Below, one piece after another: positions 13,934 through 22,188 of a stretch of DNA of 43,376 bases. Source of the stretch: a virus. The notes under the pieces were generated by a model that worked only from the letters and a program-made list of their open reading frames with translations, had not been told where the DNA came from and did not search any database. Position 1 is the stretch's first letter. Every line of letters starts with the position of its first letter. The stretch lies in IMG/VR virus record IMGVR_UViG_3300024182_000011, positions 1 through 43,376 of that record; one strand, written 5' to 3'. Both the position numbers and the translations under genes were made by a program.

Positions 13934-14251
13934 TCAGTCGCCGCGCCGATTCTCGCCCCTGCTGCGCAGTCTCATCTCACCCATAATTTCTGCCTGCTGC
14001 CTTTCAATCTCTCGAAGCATGGCGAAAATCTTATCAATGGTGTCTTTGGTCTCTCTCCGTCTGTTTTCCACATCAACAGGATTGGGTAACATCCCGCGAG
14101 TTTCATGGGCGAAATCCCTGATTGCGTAAATACTTTTATCAATGATGTCGAGGCGTTCATCCTGCTTATTGATGCGTGCGGATAGCATCCTCCAAACCAC
14201 GGCGAGTAGTCCCGTAACTGCCATCCACAGGATTTTTGCGAGATCGTCCAT
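13934..14251 (-). CDS. membrane-anchored coiled-coil protein (105 aa)
   Basis: An N-terminal membrane segment (LAKILWMAVTGLLAVVWRML) is followed by a long charged helix with heptads (QDERLDIIDKSIYAIRDF..., IDKIFAMLREIERQQAEIM) and a basic end. The topology resembles inner-membrane spanins or XhlA-type haemolysin-associated proteins. It opens the lysis cassette right after the tailspike gene. Assignment is by topology only. Confidence 0.6.
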   Translation of the reverse strand: MDDLAKILWMAVTGLLAVVWRMLSARINKQDERLDIIDKSIYAIRDFAHETRGMLPNPVDVENRRRETKDTIDKIFAMLREIERQQAEIMGEMRLRSRGENRRGD

Positions 14252-14259
14252 ATCGCAAT

Positions 14260-16182
14260 TTAGTGGTTATTAAGTTTCCAACCAAAAGAGCTTGTATCTG
14301 TTCCGCTGGAACTCGTAACCACGAATGACGTGCCTCCGGTTATCGTGCTGACCGCAAGTACTCCAGGAGTGCCGCCCGCAGTCGTGGGCGTCAACGTGAT
14401 AACATCGCCCGCTTGGACTTCAGCGGTATTAATAGTCACCGTTCCCCCGGTAAGAGTCGCGGTCCCGGCAGACACGCCAATGCTCAACTTGTTGTTGCTC
14501 TTGGTCATTGCCGTGCCTGTGTCATTCAGTCCTGAGGTCTGATTCTTAGACAGGGTATTACCTACTATCGTGCCGTAAGAGCCGGAATTGTTAATGCCCC
14601 ACTTCTGCCCTGTGGCCCCTGTGTTTACTGAGGTGTTATCGGATATGGTGGTGTAATCAGATACGTTCACTATTCCAGAATAGGTGTTGGCTCCCGATGC
14701 ACTGGAGTTCACCACGTTGTTATTGCCTATGTTGTTCTGGCTTCCGGCGTTTATATTTATGCCGTCTTTTCCAGAGTCATAAACGGAATTACCGGATATG
14801 TTTGAAGTGGTAAGACCGGAGAAGAACATCCCATACTCACTAGATGCCTGTATGGTATTACCAGTAACCATAAGACCGTTTTTACTTGAAACGTCCGAGT
14901 AGATTCCATGCACACAGTCAGAGATGGTGTTCCCGGATAAGGTTGTGTAATCGCAGGAGCCTCTGAGTCTTATGCCCTTAGTCCCCGCTGAAATTACCGT
15001 GTTACCAGATAATGTGTCGTAACCAGATGACGCAAGGCAAATCCCATCTTTGCCTGTCGTGTAAATCACATTACCTGTTACTGTCGAATATCCTGAACCG
15101 TCGCTGTTTATGCAAATAGCGCCTACTGGAAGGCTTGAATCATCTTGAGTTACCGCGGTGTTTACAAGCAGGTTCCCGGTGAGAGTGTTGAATACGCTAC
15201 TGGCAAGATAGATTCCACAGCCGTCTGTAGTGCTAACCAGATTAGATGTGATTCTGTTGTAATTGCTATGTGAGCCGTTATCGTCGTAAATGGCTATCCC
15301 GTAACCGTGGTCTTGATCTTCAGGTAGAACTCCGAATATGGCCGCTCCAAAGCAGGTGTTTTTATCTATCACCCCTTGGGAAAACACGAAGCAGATTATG
15401 TTGTATCGAACGTCTGTGGAGACGCATCTATTATTTATTAGATAATTCCCTACGTTAGTCCCTGTGTAGAAAACGATATCTCCGTACCCGTCGTTTTCTC
15501 CGGTTCCGTTGTCGTGTAGATAGTTGTTCTCAATTAAACAATTAGTGGCACCGTTAAGAAAAATTCCGCCGCTAAGACCGTCAGGGGCAAGAGTGGCACC
15601 GCTAACCTCGCAATTTCTGATCGTCACCTTTGTAACGTCAGTACCAAAAATCCCTCTCGCACACACGCCAGATAAAACAATTCCGTCAAGGGTCAAGTTA
15701 CTTGCGCCGTCAGGTATGGCTAGTCCGAGGTCTGTTACGTTCAACGTAATCATCGACCCCGGTTCCATCGTGATGATTCCGCTTGAAGGTAAGTCAAGTT
15801 GAGAACTGGCTGTGTAATCTCCACGGATTATTAGATTCTTCCCTTCAGCCGCATCAAATGCAGCCTGTAATGTCGGGTAGTCGCTGGAGTACAAAGTCTG
15901 TGTAGTAGTCAGCCCGATATAATCAAGCGTCCAGATCGTTACTCCTGCTGATGTTTTCAGAACGAATTTGTATAGCTTTGTAGAGTCTCTCCAGACAGAG
16001 GCGCGGCCTGACGCATCGCATTCAACGGGATTTTGATTCTGGTTATCTCCGCTTGAATCCGTCCATGTCGGGTAAGGCGTAGAACTGTCAGCGAGAAACG
16101 TATAGAGCAAAGCTCCGGGAGACGCTAAACCATCAGCGCCTATCGCCTGAAAGTTTGGGTTTGGAGTTTCTATGTAGGCCAT
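14260..16182 (-). CDS. tailspike with right-handed beta-helix (640 aa)
   Basis: Trimeric receptor-binding and probably polysaccharide-degrading tail protein. An N-terminal virion-attachment domain (residues ~1-95) is followed by a pectate-lyase/NosD-like parallel beta-helix (~95-530) with many 'NxIxxN'-type coils (TLSGNTVI, TVTGNVIY, NISGNSVYDSG). A C-terminal ~75-residue beta domain resembles caps found on other phage fibres. The catalytic residues cannot be named by eye, as beta-helix hydrolases use scattered acids. It lies between ejection proteins and lysis genes, as the last virion gene. Confidence 0.88.
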   Translation of the reverse strand: MAYIETPNPNFQAIGADGLASPGALLYTFLADSSTPYPTWTDSSGDNQNQNPVECDASGRASVWRDSTKLYKFVLKTSAGVTIWTLDYIGLTTTQTLYSSDYPTLQAAFDAAEGKNLIIRGDYTASSQLDLPSSGIITMEPGSMITLNVTDLGLAIPDGASNLTLDGIVLSGVCARGIFGTDVTKVTIRNCEVSGATLAPDGLSGGIFLNGATNCLIENNYLHDNGTGENDGYGDIVFYTGTNVGNYLINNRCVSTDVRYNIICFVFSQGVIDKNTCFGAAIFGVLPEDQDHGYGIAIYDDNGSHSNYNRITSNLVSTTDGCGIYLASSVFNTLTGNLLVNTAVTQDDSSLPVGAICINSDGSGYSTVTGNVIYTTGKDGICLASSGYDTLSGNTVISAGTKGIRLRGSCDYTTLSGNTISDCVHGIYSDVSSKNGLMVTGNTIQASSEYGMFFSGLTTSNISGNSVYDSGKDGININAGSQNNIGNNNVVNSSASGANTYSGIVNVSDYTTISDNTSVNTGATGQKWGINNSGSYGTIVGNTLSKNQTSGLNDTGTAMTKSNNKLSIGVSAGTATLTGGTVTINTAEVQAGDVITLTPTTAGGTPGVLAVSTITGGTSFVVTSSSGTDTSSFGWKLNNH

Positions 16183-18798
16183 TTATCTTTGTCCTTTTCT
16201 TTCTGCATCACTAACTAATGCCTCTTGCGAACGAGCAATATTTCCCGGATAGAATCGCGTGCCGAGCATGTATCGCGCTATCGGCCCTTTGGCGTCCCAC
16301 AGTAGGCTTGCACCTTCTTTGGTGCGGGCCAGCGCCGCCCCCGCCATGTTTGCCTGCCCTGCGTTTTGCGCCAGCAGAAAGTCTCTCAACCGCTTCGCCG
16401 TTTCCGGGTTGTGCAGCGCGTTTTCCATGATGTCGCTGAATTCCTTTTGCCCTAACTTCGTGGCGACTGGAGCGGCAAGATTGAATAGACCTGTAGCTAA
16501 TCCTTGGCGTCCGGCACTCGTGGCCCGGTATTGCGCCCACACAGTCGCGGTAGATACGCCGGTCATGTTTTTAACAATGTCCGGACCCTCAGTGGCAAGC
16601 GACCCTTTTACGGGGTTACGCTCGATGATCTTCATTGCCTTGGCTATATCCTCCAGAGCAGACACATGCTGCGGCGTAAGCGCCATGCTTAACGTCTTTT
16701 TGTTCTCAGCAATAAAGTCGGACATACCGGAAGCCCCGCCAGCATTGCGGGCACGATCCATCAAAAGGCGTTGAAACTGTTCCCTCGCGTCTTCGTTAAG
16801 GCGTCCAATGGTGTTCCCCATCACGCGCGGATTCTTGATTGCCGCATCCACCAACTGATCCACGGTGTCGAACTTCAGCCCCTTGGCGGTTTCCTGCATC
16901 CGTTGTCCGGCATTCATTACCTTGGCCGCTTCCGCGCCGATCATGGAAATATCATCAGAAGCATTGACGCCTGATTTTTTGAATGCCTCTAGCGTGTCTC
17001 GATGATCGGCAATGAACTTGTTATGCGCCGCCATATTTATGACGCCCGTGCTTTTGTCCACCACGGCATCCCTGTATCTATCGATAATTCCAGCCTTAGT
17101 CGCTGTAAGAGACTCGCTGTTTTTGCCGAAAAGATTACTGAACTGACTGGCGCGAGTCAGCCCGCCTTGACTGTCGGGCTTGAAATATTCCGATGTGAAT
17201 TTGTCCGGGAGTATCTTCGGCTCGTTTACTGAGTTTTCCTGAAACATGCGAAGGTTCGAGCCTTCCTTAAATCGCGGAACGAACTCAGTACGATACTTTT
17301 CAAGCGCGGCACGATATGCTTCTTTCGCTTCGGGCTTCAGGCCGCTCGTCATAACCGCTTCGTCAATCGTTTTGTGCAACTGATAGAGGTTGCGCAACTG
17401 CGTCGCGGCTACCGGGCTATTTGAACGACCAGCTTCAGCTATGTCGGCGTTGATGGCCTTTCTCAATCCGTCTATATCGCGCAAAGTCACGGTCGCGTCG
17501 CCGGGTTGTGCTGCTTTCAATTCCTGCGTGAATCCGAAGCCCGTAGGCTTAGTCTCTGGCGGCTTCAGTTTTTGTATTGCAGATATAGTGTTCGGTGCAG
17601 ACTCTGGCTTTACTTGGGAGAGTTTGGTTCCTAGAATTTCCTCCGCCTTGGTAATTACCGGAGAAAGGTCAACGGCCTTTGATGTGTCTGCGGCAAATGC
17701 TTTTTCATAAGCCGCGCTGATAGCCGGACGCGCAGCGGCTTTTTCTGACTCTGCGATATCTCCCATGCGCTGCCCAAGGGCGAGCTGATCCGTGGATGGA
17801 ACCCGACCTGCAACCGCCGTAGCCTGCGCCTGAGCCGCTTTTGCTTCGTCCGAAACACTTTGATTCACAGCAGAACGAACGGCAGTAGGCGCTCCACCTT
17901 GAGGGGCGTTAGCATCGAAATACTGATTTACCGCTGTCGTGTTTGCTTTGTTTCGCGCCGCCTCAGCGTTGAGGTTCTGCGGCGAACTCATGGCATACCG
18001 GCGCTGCATATCAAGCAATGCCGGTGTATCCGCCATCTCCCCTACGGAAGCCTTGAATCCCGGCAGTTTGCTTTGCAGGGTTAAGGCTTGGGTAATGTTC
18101 TCCGCGGCGTCCGGCGACCCCTGAACCGCGCGCTTGGTTTGCCCTTCTACAATACGTTCAACAAACGGCGCTGCGTTCGTTCTTGCTGCTGCAGCGGTAT
18201 TCCCATTCAGCAATTGAGACGCGCCCGCAGGGTATTTTGAGAGCATGGCGGGAGCACCTACACCAAGCGCCAAGGAACCAGCCAAGCGCCCAGCCACGCT
18301 ATCGTTTGTTACCTGCCCTCCCATCTCGCCGCCTGCTCCAGCAAGACCGCCGATACCCATAGACTTCAGCAAGTCCATCAATAGGCTTTTGCCAGCGCCA
18401 GTAGGTGATGCGAGACCGCCTGCTCCACCCTCTACGAGAGCGCCGGTTAGCTTTTCTCCAGTATTGCGTCCCTGTAGGTTTTTGACGCCAAACAGGTCTT
18501 TTAGGAATGTCGTGTTTACGTCAGTACCGAACGTCCCGGTTCTGGTGATTTCCGGTAATTCAGTCGGTCTGCCGGTGATGGCTGACACCGCCTGCGGTAT
18601 TCCAGTAAAAGCAGAAGATGCCCGCGCAAGAGCCAAGGCGCGAGGCACAACGTCCATAACATTGCCAACACCGCTTGCCAGTCCAGACTTTGCCTTGTCG
18701 ATATAGATGTCTGCTGCACTAGCGTTACCGCCGCCACCGCGCTGGATTTGAGCAGCAGCGTCAGCAGCAGCAAGTAGTTCTTGCAACGATTTATCCAC
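16183..18798 (-). CDS. large ejection / internal virion protein (871 aa)
   Basis: The largest virion protein here, long and helical. The N-terminal part has a Gly/Ala-rich hydrophobic stretch (residues ~120-185) able to insert in membranes; the rest is charged helix. Size, position after other internal proteins and before the tailspike resemble P22 gp16/gp20-type ejection proteins, which leave the capsid with the DNA and form a trans-envelope conduit. The GTG start shares a base with the preceding stop (TAGTG at 18796-18800). No lytic transglycosylase motif is recognised. Confidence 0.7.
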   Translation of the reverse strand: MDKSLQELLAAADAAAQIQRGGGGNASAADIYIDKAKSGLASGVGNVMDVVPRALALARASSAFTGIPQAVSAITGRPTELPEITRTGTFGTDVNTTFLKDLFGVKNLQGRNTGEKLTGALVEGGAGGLASPTGAGKSLLMDLLKSMGIGGLAGAGGEMGGQVTNDSVAGRLAGSLALGVGAPAMLSKYPAGASQLLNGNTAAAARTNAAPFVERIVEGQTKRAVQGSPDAAENITQALTLQSKLPGFKASVGEMADTPALLDMQRRYAMSSPQNLNAEAARNKANTTAVNQYFDANAPQGGAPTAVRSAVNQSVSDEAKAAQAQATAVAGRVPSTDQLALGQRMGDIAESEKAAARPAISAAYEKAFAADTSKAVDLSPVITKAEEILGTKLSQVKPESAPNTISAIQKLKPPETKPTGFGFTQELKAAQPGDATVTLRDIDGLRKAINADIAEAGRSNSPVAATQLRNLYQLHKTIDEAVMTSGLKPEAKEAYRAALEKYRTEFVPRFKEGSNLRMFQENSVNEPKILPDKFTSEYFKPDSQGGLTRASQFSNLFGKNSESLTATKAGIIDRYRDAVVDKSTGVINMAAHNKFIADHRDTLEAFKKSGVNASDDISMIGAEAAKVMNAGQRMQETAKGLKFDTVDQLVDAAIKNPRVMGNTIGRLNEDAREQFQRLLMDRARNAGGASGMSDFIAENKKTLSMALTPQHVSALEDIAKAMKIIERNPVKGSLATEGPDIVKNMTGVSTATVWAQYRATSAGRQGLATGLFNLAAPVATKLGQKEFSDIMENALHNPETAKRLRDFLLAQNAGQANMAGAALARTKEGASLLWDAKGPIARYMLGTRFYPGNIARSQEALVSDAERKGQR

Positions 18799-20006
18799 TA
18801 CTGCGTCCCGAATATCGCATTTGCATCTAACCCCATCGCCGCTGCGCGAGACTCTATTTCCTTGCGCTTTTGCTGGTTCTGGTAGTCCAGAGCCTTGAAC
18901 CTGTTATTTATGACTCCCCAAAATTCGGCGCGCGTTGCATCAGGCAACATACGGCCATTGATAAAACCTGAGATTGACGCCTTCACGCGGTCAGGCAAAT
19001 CCGGTTGCTGCAATAGCTGCCGTATGTCCAGATTGGATATCTGGTCACCCTTCGGATGCGTGAGCGCAACATACAGCTTTGTCAGTGCGGCATCGTCAGC
19101 GGCAGTCGCGCCGCTTTTAGGTATGGCTGCCATGTATTGCGCGGCCTGCGTGACCGCAGGAGCAATCGTGTTGTATTGCTTAACAGGCGGATGGTTTTCA
19201 TACATACGCGACAGAGAAAGCGCATTATTGTTGCCGGTACTCACTCCAGCGGACGGCATCAGAGGCTTGCCATCTGCTCCCATTACTGGCTTCGGTATGC
19301 CGTCCTCGCCTACCTGCATAATTCCTTGTGCTGTATTCAGGAATTGTTGGCGTGGAGGCGGACGATTAGCCGCCCTGTCAGCGGCAAGTTGCTCCTGCAA
19401 CGACATACGATCACGGGCTAAATCAGCCATCGTGATACGCTGGTCTCGTCTATCTTCCATGCGCTGCCCTAGTTCTTCAGCGCGGCGCGGGCCGGTTACA
19501 AGTTCGCCTATGGCGGCCTTGGGGTCTGCCTGTATCAACGCGCTCTGCAACTCGTTTGGCGCTGGAGCGCCGATACGAACAGGCAGCCCTAACTTATCTC
19601 TCCTCAGAGCCTCCTCAAGAGCTTGCTCCATAGAAGGAACGACTTTTGCAGCAGGCAGGCCATATTCCGCAGACGCACCCAAGAATGAGCCGGGTTGCGG
19701 ATTGAACAATGACATAAGGCGGTTTTGTCCCTCCATCTGACCCGCTGTGTTCAGCGCCTCAATACGCGACTTCGCCGCCGCCGCCTGATGTTGCGGAACC
19801 TGGGCATTCCTATCTTCAATGCCCGATTGCAAATACTGCAATTGCAGCGGCAGCATTTGTGTGTCGTGCTGCGTCTGAGCGTCCAAACGTTTATTCTGCT
19901 GAATCATGTGAACGATCTGCATAAGCGAAGCCAGCCCCGCCATAGGGTTCTGCTGCTGCTGTGGCGTCTGTGCGCCTAATGCAATCGAAGCGTCTATGGG
20001 AGGCAT
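18798..20006 (-). CDS. internal virion / ejection protein (402 aa)
   Basis: 402 residues; N-terminal Gln-rich segment (QTPQQQQNP), long helices (RMEDRRDQRITMADLARD...), and a basic-acidic C-terminal helix. No enzymatic motif. It sits in the middle of the ejection-protein triplet, which supports a DNA-ejection role as for P22 gp20-like proteins. Its start is 2 nt after the upstream gene ends. Confidence 0.65.
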   Translation of the reverse strand: MPPIDASIALGAQTPQQQQNPMAGLASLMQIVHMIQQNKRLDAQTQHDTQMLPLQLQYLQSGIEDRNAQVPQHQAAAAKSRIEALNTAGQMEGQNRLMSLFNPQPGSFLGASAEYGLPAAKVVPSMEQALEEALRRDKLGLPVRIGAPAPNELQSALIQADPKAAIGELVTGPRRAEELGQRMEDRRDQRITMADLARDRMSLQEQLAADRAANRPPPRQQFLNTAQGIMQVGEDGIPKPVMGADGKPLMPSAGVSTGNNNALSLSRMYENHPPVKQYNTIAPAVTQAAQYMAAIPKSGATAADDAALTKLYVALTHPKGDQISNLDIRQLLQQPDLPDRVKASISGFINGRMLPDATRAEFWGVINNRFKALDYQNQQKRKEIESRAAAMGLDANAIFGTQ

Positions 20007-20007
20007 G

Positions 20008-21366
20008 TTATTTACCCGTCAGTGTCGGCAGGAGCTTCATCAGTTCATCCCACTGGGTAGCTTGGTTGTATGAGTTGATCCCACCCTGAACCGCGTTACC
20101 AAGGCCCATGTAGCCGCTTGCACGGGCATTCCCTGCCCCGGTTATGTTCCCGGCTACACTGTTGCCTGTCTGAGCGCCAAGCTGCGCCCCTGTGTTAGTC
20201 GCCGTCTGCCCGATTCCAGCAAGAGCGGCATTCCGGTTGAACACGTTTCCAAACTCGTTACTGGCTATCCCCTGCGCGTATTCCTGCCCTGCTTTTAAGG
20301 CTCCGCCTGAGTAGAACTTGCCCGCAGCCCTCAGTCTGTTATCCAGTGCTTTCTGGCCCTCATCGAAGCGGAACTGATAGCCGGGGTCGAGTTGCATTGC
20401 ATCGAACTGCTTGCCGGGAGTCGTGAGATTGGTCAGATTCCCTAATGCCCCGTATCCAGCTTCACGGTAAGGAGCTAAGTCCGCCCTGTTCTGGTTGAAC
20501 ATGGACATCAGCATGTTGTTTGCTGATCCAGCGGCGTTCTGTTGAGCGCGGGAAGCTAAGAAGGACGAAAGCCCCTGTACGGTCGTTCCAAACAGTTGAG
20601 CGGCCATCTTTGGGCCAATGGCCTGAACGATCTTTTCGAGCATATTTTGCTCAGTCCATCCGCTCGTCCCGTCTGTCGCTTCAGCAGCCCCCCATCCTGT
20701 CAGGCCGTTGTCCACACCATTAAGCGCGTCCTCTGCTTCCGCTGCGCCCCATCCAGTCAATAAATCGTCCATACCGCCTCCATTCGCCCCTCCTGAATCG
20801 CCGCCGCTTTTCATCAATGACGACAGACCTTGAGTTGCCGCAGAACGCGCTAGACCTTCCGGCGTCAGTGAGTTGGATAGATAGTTCTTAATCATGTCAG
20901 TCAGGCCGCCGCTACCCTCGCCAACGGTTCCTGCGCCCGTTACGGCTGCGTCAGTAGTCGCCCCCGGTCCTGCTGCCTGCATACTCCAGTAGCTTTCAGG
21001 TAGTGCGCCACCGCTGACAGCTTCACCTCCGCCCAAGGCACCAGCCCCGCTCAACGCAATCCCACCAACACCAGCCATCATCAGAGCCGGGAGAATCGTT
21101 GACCACGGATCATTGCCCTTCTGCTGCGTGTCAAACCACTTCTGCATATTGTTTGAGTAAGTCTGGTATGTATCGTTATCGGCTATATACATTCCAGTTG
21201 ACGGGTCATACTGATGTGGCAACGTCCCGCCAAACATAATCGGGTCTATCTGCCAGCGTCCATCCGGCAATTGTTGCGCGCCGATGTTGAGCGGGTTTCC
21301 ATCGTCACCTAAACCTTTGTATCTAGGGGTCTCGCCAATCTGATAGAAGGGAGTTATGTCTGCCAT
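20008..21366 (-). CDS. DNA-transfer / ejection protein (452 aa)
   Basis: The N-terminal 75 residues look globular; then comes a Gly/Ala-rich hydrophobic stretch (residues ~93-118, ALMMAGVGGIALSGAGALGG) that may cross or insert into a membrane. The C-terminal half, with PYREAGYGALGNLTNL and helical ALDNRLRAAGKFYSGG, matches the pattern of phage DNA-transfer proteins that I know from podoviruses and prophages. It contains two near-identical LTGWGAAEA segments (about residues 203-231). Confidence 0.75.
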   Translation of the reverse strand: MADITPFYQIGETPRYKGLGDDGNPLNIGAQQLPDGRWQIDPIMFGGTLPHQYDPSTGMYIADNDTYQTYSNNMQKWFDTQQKGNDPWSTILPALMMAGVGGIALSGAGALGGGEAVSGGALPESYWSMQAAGPGATTDAAVTGAGTVGEGSGGLTDMIKNYLSNSLTPEGLARSAATQGLSSLMKSGGDSGGANGGGMDDLLTGWGAAEAEDALNGVDNGLTGWGAAEATDGTSGWTEQNMLEKIVQAIGPKMAAQLFGTTVQGLSSFLASRAQQNAAGSANNMLMSMFNQNRADLAPYREAGYGALGNLTNLTTPGKQFDAMQLDPGYQFRFDEGQKALDNRLRAAGKFYSGGALKAGQEYAQGIASNEFGNVFNRNAALAGIGQTATNTGAQLGAQTGNSVAGNITGAGNARASGYMGLGNAVQGGINSYNQATQWDELMKLLPTLTGK

Positions 21367-22188
21367 TTATGCAAACTCCCAAACACGTATGCATCCGTTA
21401 GCCCCGTTAGCGCCTGCGATGGCTGTAGATGAAGTTCCAGAACCACCACCACCACCCCCATAAACACGCCCTGCGGTTCCTGCTAAACCGCCTGTCGTTG
21501 CAACGGCACCAGCACCACCGGCTCCAAGAACAGCACTACCGCCCTGGCCGCCTGCGCCCTGAGTCGTGCCGGTTCCGAGTCGAATGCACCAACCGCCATC
21601 ACCGCCGCCTATCTTCAAATCTCCCGTACCTGAAGCAGCAAGACCACCAGCAACACCGGCAGAGGTAATCAGCGTATTTCCAGCGGCCATTACAGTGCCG
21701 CCAGCGCCGCCTTTAGCGACAATGACAGTTGTTGCCCAAGTAGAATCAGCACCGGCATTTCCTGTAGCTCCAGCAGCCGCACCGCTTCCGCCAGCGCCAC
21801 ACGCATAGGCCACGGTCGCGCTAACGCCCGTAATCCACGAGGCCGAATAACCACCGCCACCACCGCCAGCGCCGACGCTCACCTGAGTAGATGAAGTCGC
21901 GGCACCGCCACCCTGACCACCACCTGCCTGCACTTCGACGTAAGCAGCCCGACATCCAACTGTCGGCGTCCACGTTCCAGATGCAGCGGTAAGGACAGTT
22001 ACCTTTATCAGTCGGTAATCCAGCGTTGTCATACCGGCCAGAACAGCTACAACCCCGTTTTCGTCGCGAGCGCACAGCTTCGGAGTAGCCCCCGTATAAC
22101 CAGGAGGCGCGCTGTCGTAATACAAGGAAACTTTATTTGCCGCAGGACTGCTTGGCGATACCTTCTTATTAAAAGTGAGATCACTCAT
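21367..22188 (-). CDS. glycine-rich tail adhesin-like protein (273 aa)
   Basis: N-terminal ~75 residues form a beta-type domain (FNKKVSPSSPAANKVSLYYD) like that of fibre-associated proteins. From residue ~88 onward it is very rich in glycine (AGGGQGGG, GAGGGGGGYSAS, GAGGAGAVATTGG, YGGGGGGSG). Similar layouts occur in tail-fibre tip adhesins in which glycine segments form a polyglycine-II lattice with recognition loops between. It likely contributes to receptor binding. Short non-glycine loops differ in length, as expected of specificity loops. Confidence 0.7.
   Translation of the reverse strand: MSDLTFNKKVSPSSPAANKVSLYYDSAPPGYTGATPKLCARDENGVVAVLAGMTTLDYRLIKVTVLTAASGTWTPTVGCRAAYVEVQAGGGQGGGAATSSTQVSVGAGGGGGGYSASWITGVSATVAYACGAGGSGAAAGATGNAGADSTWATTVIVAKGGAGGTVMAAGNTLITSAGVAGGLAASGTGDLKIGGGDGGWCIRLGTGTTQGAGGQGGSAVLGAGGAGAVATTGGLAGTAGRVYGGGGGGSGTSSTAIAGANGANGCIRVWEFA

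Noticed and set aside
18895-19740. 281-codon + strand frame
   Set aside because: Antisense to the 402-residue ejection protein, with Ser/Arg/Cys-rich composition typical of a shadow frame; no start signal.
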